Below are positions 25,646-34,369 of a stretch of DNA of 55,722 bases, piece by piece. Where the stretch lies: assembly GCA_902489275.1 (NCBI GenBank), contig CABTZK010000011.1, positions 1 through 55,722 of the forward strand. The letters run 5' to 3'. The notes beneath the pieces are model-generated. The model had not been told where the DNA came from. It searched no databases and saw only the letters and a program-made list of their open reading frames with translations. Each line of letters opens with the position of its first letter. Within the stretch, counting starts at the first letter, position 1. Source of the DNA: an uncultured Porphyromonadaceae bacterium. GTDB taxonomy: Bacteria > Bacteroidota > Bacteroidia > Bacteroidales > Muribaculaceae. The translations under genes and the position numbers were made by a program.

Positions 25646-26152
25646 CTATAGCCCTAATTTGGCTTTTACAGCCCCGGTCACGTCGATGGCGTCGCTGCCC
25701 GTGTACACGATAGACGACTGGCTCGCATCGATGATGTAGGTGTAGCCGCCCTCGTTTCCCACGGCTCTGATGGCGGCGTTAATCTTGTCGAGGATGGGCT
25801 TGTTGAGTGCTTGCTCCCTTTCCTTGAGGTCGCTTTCGGCTTGGTTGAGAAACTGCTGGATTTTTTGGTCGTTCTCCTTGATTTCCTGCATGCGGCGCTC
25901 CTTGATGGTAGCGGGTGTGCTGTCATCAAGGGCTTGGTAGATGGCATACTTCTGGTTAAACTCCTCCTGGACCGCCTTGTATTCCTTTTGGTACTGCTCG
26001 CTGGTGGCTTTGAGCCGTGCCTCGGCATCGAGCTTCTCGGGCATGAGGTCGTAGATGGCTTTCACATTGACTGTGGCTATCCTGCCTTGTGCGGCCCCCC
26101 ACAGCGGAGCGGCCGCTAATCCTGCGATTAATAGTTTTTTCACCGTAGTCAT
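25646..26152 (-). CDS. Skp/OmpH-family periplasmic chaperone (copy 1)
   Basis: Start at 26152 is chosen because the signal peptide follows directly (TVKKLLIAGLAAAPLWGAAQ) and a -7 box lies just upstream. The 168-residue protein begins IATVNVKAIYDLMPE, the OmpH-family opening strand, then a long charged coiled coil (about residues 45-120) and a closing YIIDASQSSIVYTGSDAIDV strand. Skp-like proteins hold unfolded outer-membrane proteins on the way to BamA, whose gene lies in the same cluster. This copy is separated from the other two by a terminator and has its own promoter. Confidence 0.88.
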   Translation of the reverse strand: MTTVKKLLIAGLAAAPLWGAAQGRIATVNVKAIYDLMPEKLDAEARLKATSEQYQKEYKAVQEEFNQKYAIYQALDDSTPATIKERRMQEIKENDQKIQQFLNQAESDLKEREQALNKPILDKINAAIRAVGNEGGYTYIIDASQSSIVYTGSDAIDVTGAVKAKLGL

Positions 26153-26174
26153 ATTGTTCAAGTTTTTTACCCTG

Positions 26175-26182
26175 CAAAGGTA
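26175..26182 (-). promoter_or_regulatory. -7 box of Skp/OmpH copy 1
   Basis: TACCTTTG on the minus strand, 22 bases before the start. No good -33 TTG at the usual spacing. Confidence 0.5.
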
Positions 26183-26260
26183 CGCTTTTTTTTTCAAATG
26201 AAACGCGATTCCCCCGCTTGCGCGCCAGGATTTCTCTGCTGGCACCAGTTACTGGGGCAG

Positions 26261-26296
26261 AAAATGAGAAAAGCAGATGATTGGATTCATCTGCTT
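26261..26296 (-). terminator. Terminator after Skp/OmpH copy 2
   Basis: A perfect 10-bp stem (AAGCAGATGA with TCATCTGCTT, 26271-26280 and 26287-26296) with a six-base loop; on the minus strand it is followed by a T-rich run. It marks the probable end of the bamA transcript and separates copy 1 from it. Confidence 0.75.
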
Positions 26297-26324
26297 GGTC
26301 TCTTGAAATTGCGTGGCCTCAAGG

Positions 26325-26825
26325 CTACTTGATGCCTAACTCGGCTTTCACCTTGGCAGAGATGTCCTCAATATCGGTGCCTTTGTACAGGAGCGCCATG
26401 GCATCGAAGATGCCCGTGTAGCCGCCTTTGGCACCCACGGCCTGGATGGCGTTGGTGAGCTTGGCGCGGATGGGGGTCATCAAGGTCTCTTGCTGTTTTT
26501 GGAGGTCTTGCTGAGCCGTTTGGTAGAAGTTTTGCAGGCGTGTCTGGAGGTCTTGATACTCCTTGCCCTTGGCTTCAAGTGTCGCGTCACTTGCCTTGGC
26601 TTTCTGGAGGTCGATGAGTTCTTGCTGCTTCTTTTGCAGCTCGTCCTGCAATGGTTTCATCTGGGCTTCATACTTGTCTTGTGCCGCTTTCAGGGTGTTT
26701 TCGGCAGTGGCTACGTCGGGCATCACGTTGAAGATTTCGCTGGTGTTGACAACGCCGAACTTTTGAGCCGACATGAACAGAGGTGCAGCGACAAGGACTG
26801 CAAGTAAAATTTTCTTAAACATCAT
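26325..26825 (-). CDS. Skp/OmpH-family periplasmic chaperone (copy 2)
   Basis: A 166-residue exported protein: signal peptide MFKKILLAVLVAAPLFMSAQ, opening strand FGVVNTSEIFNVMPDVATAE, a Gln/Lys-rich coiled coil (about residues 40-118) and the end segment YTGIFDAMALLYKGTDIEDI. Same architecture as copies 1 and 3. It lies 44 bases after copy 3 and is probably co-transcribed with bamA. Confidence 0.9.
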   Translation of the reverse strand: MMFKKILLAVLVAAPLFMSAQKFGVVNTSEIFNVMPDVATAENTLKAAQDKYEAQMKPLQDELQKKQQELIDLQKAKASDATLEAKGKEYQDLQTRLQNFYQTAQQDLQKQQETLMTPIRAKLTNAIQAVGAKGGYTGIFDAMALLYKGTDIEDISAKVKAELGIK

Positions 26826-26869
26826 TTTATAGTTATTGTTTTTAGTGGATAAATAGTTTCCTCTCGTTT

Positions 26870-27385
26870 TTAATACCCCAGTTTGGCGATGATTTCATCG
26901 GTCACGTCGATGCGGGGCGAGACGTACATGGCCCCTTGGATGCTGGCGCGGTCGAAAATCACCTGGTAGCCACGCTCCTCGCACACTTTCTTGCAGGCGT
27001 TGTAGATGTCGTCCTGGATGGGCTTGATGAGCGACTGCTGCTTCTTGAAGAGCTCGCCTTGCGGGCCGAAATATTTGTATTTGAGTTGCGAGGCCTCTTT
27101 CTCTTTGGCCACGATCTCTTCTTCTTTCTTTTTCTTTTGCTCGTCGGTCAGGAACACCATGTCGGCCTGGTAGTTCTTGTACATCGTGTCGGCTTCTTTC
27201 TCAAGCGCTTCCACTTCCTTTTGCCAACGTTGGGAAATCTGGTTCAACTGCTCGTTGGCCATCTCGTAGTTGGGAATTTTCTTCAAGATGTATTCTTGGT
27301 CGATGAAGGCAAACTTCTGTGCGCTCGCGCTGATGGCGCAAACGGCAACTGCCATTAAAAGTGCTGCAATCTTTTTCATATTCAT
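26870..27385 (-). CDS. Skp/OmpH-family periplasmic chaperone (copy 3)
   Basis: A 171-residue exported protein with signal peptide MKKIAALLMAVAVCAISASA, then QKFAFIDQEYILKKIPNYEM, a long coiled coil with KKKKEEEIVAKEKEASQLKY and an end segment VIFDRASIQGAMYVSPRIDV. It is the copy nearest bamA (75 bases downstream), matching the common bamA-skp order. Its central region is the most highly charged of the three. Confidence 0.92.
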   Translation of the reverse strand: MNMKKIAALLMAVAVCAISASAQKFAFIDQEYILKKIPNYEMANEQLNQISQRWQKEVEALEKEADTMYKNYQADMVFLTDEQKKKKEEEIVAKEKEASQLKYKYFGPQGELFKKQQSLIKPIQDDIYNACKKVCEERGYQVIFDRASIQGAMYVSPRIDVTDEIIAKLGY

Positions 27386-27460
27386 TTCCTTTCCTTTTTT
27401 ATATGTTTTAGTTCAATCTTGACAATTAGACCCGTTGGGGCGTTCTTCGTTTAATGCCCG

Positions 27461-30094
27461 TTAGAATTCCTGGCCGAGTACAAAGTGGAAATTGCTGCCG
27501 CCCTTTTTGCCCTGCACCTTGTCGAAACCATAGCCCCAGTCGATGCCCATCATGCCCAGCATGGGCAGATAAATGCGTGCGCCCACGCCCGCGCTGCGCT
27601 TGAGGTCGAAGGGGGAGAAGTTCTTCACGCTCGTCCATGCGTTGCCGGCCTCGATAAACGCGAGGGGGTAGATGGTGGCGCTGGTCGAGAGCATCAGCGG
27701 GAAGTGAAGTTCCATCACGAAGCGGTCGTAGGCATAGCCGTCGCTATAAGGCGTGAACTGCCCGTTTTCGTAGCCACGCAAGGCAATGGTCTCGGTTGCG
27801 TAGGTGTAGCTTCCCGACATGCCGTCGCCACCCACATAGAACGTCTCGAATGGCGATTTCAAGTACTTGTTCCAGCTGCCCAGCAAGCCGATGTCGGCGC
27901 GGGTCATCAGCACAAGTGTCCACCGTCCGTCAGGGTCAGTGAGCGGTGTGTAGGTGCGCGCCTGGAATTTGAGTTTCCAGTATTCAATCCAGTGGTAGAG
28001 GTCCTTTTTTGCCGCCTCGGTGTTGGCTTGCGAGAGGGCTCTCCAGTCCTTTTTGCCAAAGAGGCTTGCTGGAGGTGTGGCGCGGAAGCTCAGCGAGAAT
28101 GTGCTGCCGCGGCGGGTGTACAATGGGTTGTCGATGCTGTTGCGCGACAGGGTAAGGCCCAGCACGATTGAGTTGGAGGTGCCGTTGTTCATGTAGTAAA
28201 GGTATTCCCAGTTCTTGAGGCTGTACCACTGGTAGCTCAGGTCGGCAGTGAAGGTGAAATAGTCGTCGGGCCACTTGAGGCGCTTGCCAATGCCCACCGT
28301 GAAGCCTCCCATCTGGAGATACTTGTTGGGGTCGTAGGCGTTCTCGTAGTTGTAGTTGCCGCCATAACCGCCGTAGCCGCCATAACCGTAACCGTACAGG
28401 TTGTTCATCATGTAGTAGTTGTTTTGGTACATGTTGTTGAAAAAGTTTTGGTTGATGCCCGTCTGGCGGCTATAGAAAGCCGAGATGCTCAACGAGTTCG
28501 GCCGCTTTCCGCCAAACCACGGGTCAAGGAACGAGAGACTGTAGGCCTGGTAATACTTGGCATTGGTTTGGGCGCTGATGGTGAACGTCTGCCCTTCGCC
28601 CTGTGGAATGATGCCCTTGTAGCTGGAGGGGTGGAAAAGGTTTTGTATCGAGAAGTTGGTGAACTTCAAGCTCAATTTCCCAATCACGCCCGTTTGGCCC
28701 CAGCCAGCCGAGAACTCAATCTGGTCGTTGGCTTTCGAGGTCAGGTTCATCACGATGTCGACAGTGCCGTTTTCCTCGTTCGGCTCGGGGCGGATGTCCA
28801 TCTTCTCGGGATCGAAGTGCCCGGTCTGGGCAATCTCGCGCGCTGAGCGCATGAGGTCGCTCTTGGAGAACAAGTCGCCTGGCCGCACGCGCAGCTCGCG
28901 GCGAATCACTTTCTCGTAGAGGCGGTCATTTCCATTGATGACCACTTTGTTAATCTTGGCTTGCTTGCCTTCAAACATGCGCATTTCCAGCCCGATGGAG
29001 TCACCCTCGACCTTGGTCTCCACAGGAATCAGCTGGTAGAAGAGGTACCCCTTGTCCATATAGAGGTTGGCAATGGCATCTTCATCGTCTTGCGTGCGCT
29101 TTTTGAGCAATTTCTGGTTGTAGACATCGCCTTTGCGCATGCCTAACACCTCGTTCAGAACCGAGGTCGGATAGACCGTGTTGCCCACCCAGTCGATGCC
29201 GCTCAGGTAGTACTTCTTGCCCTCGTCTATTTTCAAGTACACGTCAACGGTCTTCTCATTGTAGTTGACCACGCTGTCGCTCACGATGCGGGCATCGCGG
29301 TAGCCTTTCTCGTTATATTTGTCGATGATGCGTCCCTTGTCGTTTTGGAAATCGGTCATCACAAATTTCTTTTGGCTGAAAATCTTCATGAAGCTGTTTT
29401 TCTCGTTGGTCTTCTTCATGGTGCGCTTAATCGCGCGGTCGCTCAGCACCTTGTTGCCGTCGATATAGATTTTGTGCACTTTAATCTTCGAGTGCTTGTC
29501 GCACACGATGTCGACAATCACCTCGTTCTTCTTGCTCAGGTCCTCTTTCTGTACCACATCGACGGTTGCTTTCTCAAACCCTTTGTCGTGGAAATATTTC
29601 TCCACAATCATTTTGATGCGGTTGGCAATGTTGGGGGTCATTTGGTTGCCGATTTGCAGCCCCAGCCTCTCGGAGAGGTCTTTTTTCTCGCCGCTCTTCA
29701 TGCCCAAGTAGTTGATTTGTGAGATGCGCGGTTGCTGGCGCAGCACAAATTCGAGCCATGCTTTGTCTTGATAGATTTTCTCGACCTTGATTTGGATTTT
29801 GGAAAACAACCCCTGGTGCCACAGGCGCTGCACGGCGCGCTTGAGATCGTCGCCTGGAATCTCGACGCGCTGGTTCACCGCGAGCCCCGAGTAGCCAATG
29901 ATAATATAGTCCTCGTAGTTCTCGACCCCCGTCACTTTAATGCCGGCAATCTCATACTTTTGAGGATTTCCCGAAAAAATAATTTTTGGGTTGTAAATGG
30001 TGTCGTTCACCGTCCTGGTTTCATTCTGGGCCTTTGTGAAGCCAGGCCAAGAAGCCAAAATTGTCACGAGAAGTAATGCAACCTTGTATTTCAT
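27461..30094 (-). CDS. bamA: Outer-membrane protein assembly factor BamA
   Basis: An 877-residue Omp85 protein that folds beta-barrels into the outer membrane. A signal peptide is followed by POTRA domains (about residues 45-440; for example IAGIKVTGVENYEDYIII and INKVVINGNDRLYEKVIRRE), then the 16-strand barrel. The protein ends in FHFVLGQEF, with the terminal aromatic residue of the beta-signal. The barrel carries a long Tyr/Asn/Gly-rich insertion (about residues 555-592, including YGYGYGGYGGYGG), probably an exposed loop. Its start overlaps the uppS stop by four bases (30091-30094). Confidence 0.96.
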   Translation of the reverse strand: MKYKVALLLVTILASWPGFTKAQNETRTVNDTIYNPKIIFSGNPQKYEIAGIKVTGVENYEDYIIIGYSGLAVNQRVEIPGDDLKRAVQRLWHQGLFSKIQIKVEKIYQDKAWLEFVLRQQPRISQINYLGMKSGEKKDLSERLGLQIGNQMTPNIANRIKMIVEKYFHDKGFEKATVDVVQKEDLSKKNEVIVDIVCDKHSKIKVHKIYIDGNKVLSDRAIKRTMKKTNEKNSFMKIFSQKKFVMTDFQNDKGRIIDKYNEKGYRDARIVSDSVVNYNEKTVDVYLKIDEGKKYYLSGIDWVGNTVYPTSVLNEVLGMRKGDVYNQKLLKKRTQDDEDAIANLYMDKGYLFYQLIPVETKVEGDSIGLEMRMFEGKQAKINKVVINGNDRLYEKVIRRELRVRPGDLFSKSDLMRSAREIAQTGHFDPEKMDIRPEPNEENGTVDIVMNLTSKANDQIEFSAGWGQTGVIGKLSLKFTNFSIQNLFHPSSYKGIIPQGEGQTFTISAQTNAKYYQAYSLSFLDPWFGGKRPNSLSISAFYSRQTGINQNFFNNMYQNNYYMMNNLYGYGYGGYGGYGGNYNYENAYDPNKYLQMGGFTVGIGKRLKWPDDYFTFTADLSYQWYSLKNWEYLYYMNNGTSNSIVLGLTLSRNSIDNPLYTRRGSTFSLSFRATPPASLFGKKDWRALSQANTEAAKKDLYHWIEYWKLKFQARTYTPLTDPDGRWTLVLMTRADIGLLGSWNKYLKSPFETFYVGGDGMSGSYTYATETIALRGYENGQFTPYSDGYAYDRFVMELHFPLMLSTSATIYPLAFIEAGNAWTSVKNFSPFDLKRSAGVGARIYLPMLGMMGIDWGYGFDKVQGKKGGSNFHFVLGQEF

Positions 30095-30876
30095 CCTTTT
30101 TTGTTTTGTTCGTCGTTATCGTTATGCACCTGTTCGCTCGTCTTTCCATAGCGGCGCTCACGCGACTGGTAGTCGATGATGGCCTCGAGAAATAAGTCCT
30201 TGGTGAAGTCGGGCCAGAACACAGGTGTGAAATAGAGCTCGCTATAGGCGATTTGCCACAAGAGGTAGTTGCTCACGCGCAAGTCGCCGGCAGTGCGGAT
30301 GAGCAGGTCGGGGTCGGGCATGGAGCGAGTGGCTAAGTGGGCACTCACGACGGCGCTGTCGATAGCGTTGGGGTCGAGCTTGCCCGCTTGGGCCTCTTGA
30401 GCCATCGCCTTGCAGGCCTGCACAATCTCCCAGCGCGACGAGTAGCTCAGCGCCAGGCACAGCACCAGGCCCGTGTTCCCAGCCGTGTCGCCGATGCACT
30501 TGCTCAAGCGGTCTCGGGCAAATTGAGGCATTCGCTCGACATCGCCAATCATCGTCAGGCGCACGTTGTTCTTCATCAAGTCGGGTGTTTGCTCCTCGAT
30601 GGCGGTCACCACGAGATTCATGAGAAAGTGAACCTCGGGTTCTGGGCGATTCCAGTTCTCGGTCGAGAAAGTGTAGAGGGTGAGGTACCTCACGCCAATC
30701 GTGCTGGCGATCTCGGTGATTTTTTTCACCGTCATGACTCCGCTTTTGTGCCCGTAGGAGCGCTCCTCGCCGTGCAGCTTGGCCCATCGCCCGTTGCCAT
30801 CCATGATGATGGCCACGTGGCGGGGGACACGTGTCTTGTCAATTTTATCGGCCAGTGTTCTATTGTAATCAGTCAT
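30091..30876 (-). CDS. uppS: Isoprenyl transferase (undecaprenyl diphosphate synthase)
   Basis: Start at 30876 gives 261 residues and places the catalytic aspartate at position 26 (VAIIMDGNGRWAK), the same number as in E. coli UppS; the longer frame adds an unrelated leader. LTLYTFSTENWNRPEPEV and the DLLIRTAGDLRVSNYLLWQ segment are typical of cis-prenyltransferases. The enzyme makes the C55 carrier lipid for wall and O-antigen building. It precedes bamA with a four-base overlap, an order common in Bacteroidota. Confidence 0.96.
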   Translation of the reverse strand: MTDYNRTLADKIDKTRVPRHVAIIMDGNGRWAKLHGEERSYGHKSGVMTVKKITEIASTIGVRYLTLYTFSTENWNRPEPEVHFLMNLVVTAIEEQTPDLMKNNVRLTMIGDVERMPQFARDRLSKCIGDTAGNTGLVLCLALSYSSRWEIVQACKAMAQEAQAGKLDPNAIDSAVVSAHLATRSMPDPDLLIRTAGDLRVSNYLLWQIAYSELYFTPVFWPDFTKDLFLEAIIDYQSRERRYGKTSEQVHNDNDEQNKKG

Positions 30877-30922
30877 CTCTTGTGTCTCTTTAATCGTTTG
30901 CACATGGTCATCCTGTGATGCG

Positions 30923-31591
30923 TCATTCCACATAATGGCACTTGACGCACCGCTTGCCGAACTCAAAGGTGACGGTGAACATGGCCACCGAGTACCAGTC
31001 AGTGTTCTTGCCAAAGCCGTGTTTCACGCCATTGAGGTCGCTTAGTCCGTCGATTTTGTCGCCAAACTCCTTGTGCATGGTAAACTCGAATCCCAAGTTC
31101 AGGCGGTCTTTGACGCGATATTTCACGCCAGCGCCCAGGGGGATGTTGAACGTGATATTGGTTTGCCCGTCAACAAAAGCCATGGTTGCGCCCACGCCGG
31201 CTACCATGTAGGGCGAGATGCGCTTGTAGTTCTTGTAGCGCGCGCCCATGCCGAAGTTGAGGAAGTTGAATTCTGCCTGCCCGCCAAGGTCGATGACGCT
31301 TGACTTGAACTCGTAGTGCCCGTTGTTGGGAAACTTGCGGTCAACGTGCTTGCTGTCGCCGCTCAACCCCACGTAGAGCAAGTTGGCTTTCACCGCAAAC
31401 CGGCTGTTCATGTTGTAGCGGAAAATCCCACCGCCAGCGATGCCCGGTTGCGTGTACATGTTGCCGTCGTTCACATCGCCGATGTAACCGCTCACGCCTA
31501 ATGCAGCGCCTACCTCATATCGGTATTCCTGCGCTGTTGCACCGCTGGCGGTCATCATGGCTATCGCCAATATTGCTATGATTTTCCTCAT
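30923..31591 (-). CDS. Outer-membrane beta-barrel protein, DUF6089-like
   Basis: Start at 31591 begins a signal peptide (MRKIIAILAIAMMTASGATA). The 222-residue protein shows alternating beta strands with Gly/aromatic pattern (YEVGAALGVSGYIGDVND, RFAVKANLLYVGLSG, ISPYMVAGVGATMAF), as in small porin-like barrels of the DUF6089 type found just before uppS and bamA in this phylum. The last residues (CVKCHYVE) are atypical for a barrel end. It lies 46 bases before uppS, so it is probably the first or second gene of that transcript. Confidence 0.85.
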   Translation of the reverse strand: MRKIIAILAIAMMTASGATAQEYRYEVGAALGVSGYIGDVNDGNMYTQPGIAGGGIFRYNMNSRFAVKANLLYVGLSGDSKHVDRKFPNNGHYEFKSSVIDLGGQAEFNFLNFGMGARYKNYKRISPYMVAGVGATMAFVDGQTNITFNIPLGAGVKYRVKDRLNLGFEFTMHKEFGDKIDGLSDLNGVKHGFGKNTDWYSVAMFTVTFEFGKRCVKCHYVE

Positions 31592-31698
31592 AGGTCGATT
31601 GTTCGTTTCTTCTTGATGTGTACTATAAAAATGGCAAGCGCTCATAGACTGGGTGGAAATGGCGTCGCGTCGTGCTTGGCGGATCGGCTCGCTGTGCG

Positions 31699-33177
31699 TC
31701 AGTGCAGCGGCTTGAATGCCCGTCGGTTGATGACTCCTTTCCAGATGCTGTTCAGGCAGGCGTCATTGTTGCCGTAGCCGCCCATGATGTAAATGTAAGG
31801 GCAGGGCCACGATGTGATGGGCCGTGTCACGTTGAGGCGGCGGGCCTTGCTGAGGGTTTCCTCGACCACAAATGCCTGCGCACCATAAAAGGCGGGCATG
31901 TAGTCAGGCTGTTGCAGGCTCTGCTCGGCTTTGCTCCATGTGATGCCTTGGTTGTAGGACACGTAGGTGGTCGTGTTGACCGTGCTGTCTTGCAGCCTGC
32001 CACCCATAATCAGCCACGACACTGTGCCTTTGGCGCGCTGGGTGATGGTATCGACCGAGTAGGTCATGTAGGGGATGAGCGCGGGAGCCTCAAGTTCGGG
32101 CAGGCTATTGCTCGCATGGGCGTCATTGCTAATCTTCCCCCATGATTTCCCGTCATAGCCCCACACCGATTTGGAGCGTTTCCCGTTTTGCAGCCTGCCG
32201 CCCGCCAGCATCTTTTGCTGGCGGTCAGTCCACTCGTTGTGGGCAGCGATGAGGTCGCTTGAGGCGCTCACCGGGAAGTCGTTTTCCACCTCTTGGGGCT
32301 CAAACCCGATTGGGCGGGGGTATTCGTCATGCTTGAGGGTGCCATCGTTGAGCACGCCCAGCAGTTTTGCGCCAAATGCGCCCTGGATGCTGTGCCAAGC
32401 CACGCCACAGTCGGTCCAGGTCATGCCGTAGTCACTCGACTGGAAGAGCTCTCCCTTGCTGTCAAGCACATAGAGGGCGTCATCGGTCGCGGTGAGGGAA
32501 CTCACTTGGGGCGTGAATGGCAGCGTGATGTTGGTTCTTGACCACGTGCTGCCAGGGTTCGTTGCCAGGGCAATATAGTATCTCGTGTTGTTGTCGTTAA
32601 CCATGCAAAGGTACTCATCGCCCACCTTCACCGTCTTGTCGCCTTTCAGGTTGATGGGCATGCCAGGGATGTCGCGCCGCAAGCCTGGATTGAAGTAGAG
32701 GGAGTCGGGCTCCATTTGGTGCACGTTCACCTTGATGTGGTAGGTGCGGGTGCTCGTTTCGTCAAATGAGGTCACTTTCAGCGTCACCTTGCCCGTGAAG
32801 TCGATAGAGTCCCGTGTGGGGCTGGTGTACTGGAATGTGCTGTCGGTCATCACTTTCCCGCCAGTCACGTGAAACTCGGCCTCTTTCACCCTGCTGGGGA
32901 AGGTGATCAGCACAAGGGTGTGGGTCACGTCAGTGCCCTTGGGCAACGAGTCGGCGTTATAGATGAGGTTGCGCTCCTGGTCGATTGTGAAATGCACGGA
33001 ATCTAAGTTGTGAACAAGGCGGTTGTTCTTGCCGAGCGAAAAAGCCGACACCAGTGTGGTGCTGGTGCTCGTGACCGAGATCCCCTCATCGGTGTCTTTA
33101 TTGTCTTTGTTGCAGGAGGTCACTGTCGCTGCCAGCAACAGGCACAGCATGACGTATAGCGAAAGTCTTTTTTTCAT
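31699..33177 (-). CDS. DUF6242-like lipoprotein with propeller-type domain
   Basis: A 492-residue lipoprotein (lipobox TVTSC, Cys22). The N-terminal part (about residues 35-155) has two immunoglobulin-like repeats rich in Thr and Val, such as VKEAEFHVTGGKVMTDSTFQ and DFTGKVTLKVTSFDETSTRT. The C-terminal part resembles a beta-propeller with Asp-box-like units (SSDYGMTWTDCG, NQGITWSKAEQSL). This pairing is typical of Bacteroidales DUF6242 proteins. A surface or periplasmic binding role is likely; no catalytic residues stand out. Confidence 0.85.
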   Translation of the reverse strand: MKKRLSLYVMLCLLLAATVTSCNKDNKDTDEGISVTSTSTTLVSAFSLGKNNRLVHNLDSVHFTIDQERNLIYNADSLPKGTDVTHTLVLITFPSRVKEAEFHVTGGKVMTDSTFQYTSPTRDSIDFTGKVTLKVTSFDETSTRTYHIKVNVHQMEPDSLYFNPGLRRDIPGMPINLKGDKTVKVGDEYLCMVNDNNTRYYIALATNPGSTWSRTNITLPFTPQVSSLTATDDALYVLDSKGELFQSSDYGMTWTDCGVAWHSIQGAFGAKLLGVLNDGTLKHDEYPRPIGFEPQEVENDFPVSASSDLIAAHNEWTDRQQKMLAGGRLQNGKRSKSVWGYDGKSWGKISNDAHASNSLPELEAPALIPYMTYSVDTITQRAKGTVSWLIMGGRLQDSTVNTTTYVSYNQGITWSKAEQSLQQPDYMPAFYGAQAFVVEETLSKARRLNVTRPITSWPCPYIYIMGGYGNNDACLNSIWKGVINRRAFKPLH

Positions 33178-33501
33178 TCGTTCCTTTTCGTGTGTTTTGA
33201 AACTGCAAATTTACACAAATTTTGAGAAAAATCAGATGCTTGCAGAGGTGAAATGACTCCAAAGCCCAATTTCTCGATGTAAAATTAGTATTTACCCACA
33301 AAATGGGAGCAACCATTTAAGATATTAAAGGGCAATTGGCTGCATTTTACACCTTTTTAACGTGAGAATTGTGTTTTTCAAGAGGTCTCTTTCATCGCCA
33401 GCGCAAGTTGCGCAGGCGATTGAATAGCCTGAAAAGTAGTGAGCGTAAAAAAGATAAGGATTCCGTTTGGCTTTGTTTTTTGCCCAAAAGCGGGCTGCTG
33501 G
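33178..33501. other. 324-base intergenic stretch between DUF6242 and prmC genes
   Basis: It holds the likely -7 box of the DUF6242 gene on the minus strand (TAAATTTG, 33206-33213, 29 bases from the start) without a clear -33. The rest is AT-rich near the promoter and more balanced towards prmC, with only short hairpins. I see no gene and no convincing terminator for prmC. Confidence 0.45.
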
Positions 33502-34353
33502 CTATGCCAGTGTGGCTGTGGCAAAGCGCGTGTGTCCAAACTGGTCGTTCAGGATGCGCGCATCGTCAAACCCGTACTGCTTGAGAAGTTGCTCGATTTC
33601 AGAGCCAAAGCGCTGATTGATTTCAAGATAGAGGCGTCCGCCCTTTTTCAGGCTGCCCGCGGCATACCGGGCAATGGCGCGATAGAAGCGCAATGCGTCG
33701 TCGTCGGGGACAAACAGGGCGATCCCTGGCTCATGGTCAAGCACATGGTGTGCCATGGCGGCGCGCTCGCTCTCGCACACGTAGGGTGGATTGCTTGCCA
33801 CGATGTCCCATGCCTCGGGTTCGGTAGCCATGTTGAGCATGTCGGCATGGCGGAACACCACGTGAGCCCGGAGCAGTCTTGCGTTTTCCCGTGCCACTTG
33901 CAAGGCGCTCTGGCTGATGTCGGTGGCGGTGACTTGGGCAAATTTCAGCGCCCGGGCCAGCGAAATGGCCATGCACCCGCTTCCCGTTCCTAAGTCGATG
34001 ACTTTGAGGTCGCTATGCGGGTTCTCGTCAACAATGATGTCGACAAGGCGCTCGGTTTCTGGACGAGGGATGAGGGTGGCTGGCGTCACTTTGAAGGTGT
34101 GGCCGTGGAAGTGGGCATGCCCCAGGATATATTGGATAGGCTCGTGCCGCTGCAATCGGGCGGTGATGGTGTCGATGCGCTTGACCAGTGCGCTGTCTTG
34201 CTCGCTCTCGCCGCGCAGCACCACGTCCACGGGACTGTAGTGGAGCACCTCCTCCAGCACGAGGTTGACGATTGCGTTCAGCTCGCGAGGTTCAATCATT
34301 CCTTTCAACCGGCTCTTCATCTGAGCCACAATGTCGTTGGTTGTCATAGGCAT
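33502..34353 (-). CDS. prmC: Release factor glutamine methyltransferase
   Basis: A 283-residue SAM-dependent enzyme that methylates the GGQ glutamine of release factors. The N-terminal helical domain is followed by the substrate segment YILGHAHFHGHTFKVTP, the SAM motif VIDLGTGSGCMAISLA and the active-site VASNPPYV motif. Length and order match PrmC/HemK. It starts only 16 bases after the pnuC-type gene, which puts it at the end of the TPP-riboswitch operon unless it has a hidden promoter. Confidence 0.95.
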   Translation of the reverse strand: MPMTTNDIVAQMKSRLKGMIEPRELNAIVNLVLEEVLHYSPVDVVLRGESEQDSALVKRIDTITARLQRHEPIQYILGHAHFHGHTFKVTPATLIPRPETERLVDIIVDENPHSDLKVIDLGTGSGCMAISLARALKFAQVTATDISQSALQVARENARLLRAHVVFRHADMLNMATEPEAWDIVASNPPYVCESERAAMAHHVLDHEPGIALFVPDDDALRFYRAIARYAAGSLKKGGRLYLEINQRFGSEIEQLLKQYGFDDARILNDQFGHTRFATATLA

Positions 34354-34369
34354 TTTCCTGGTCTAATCG

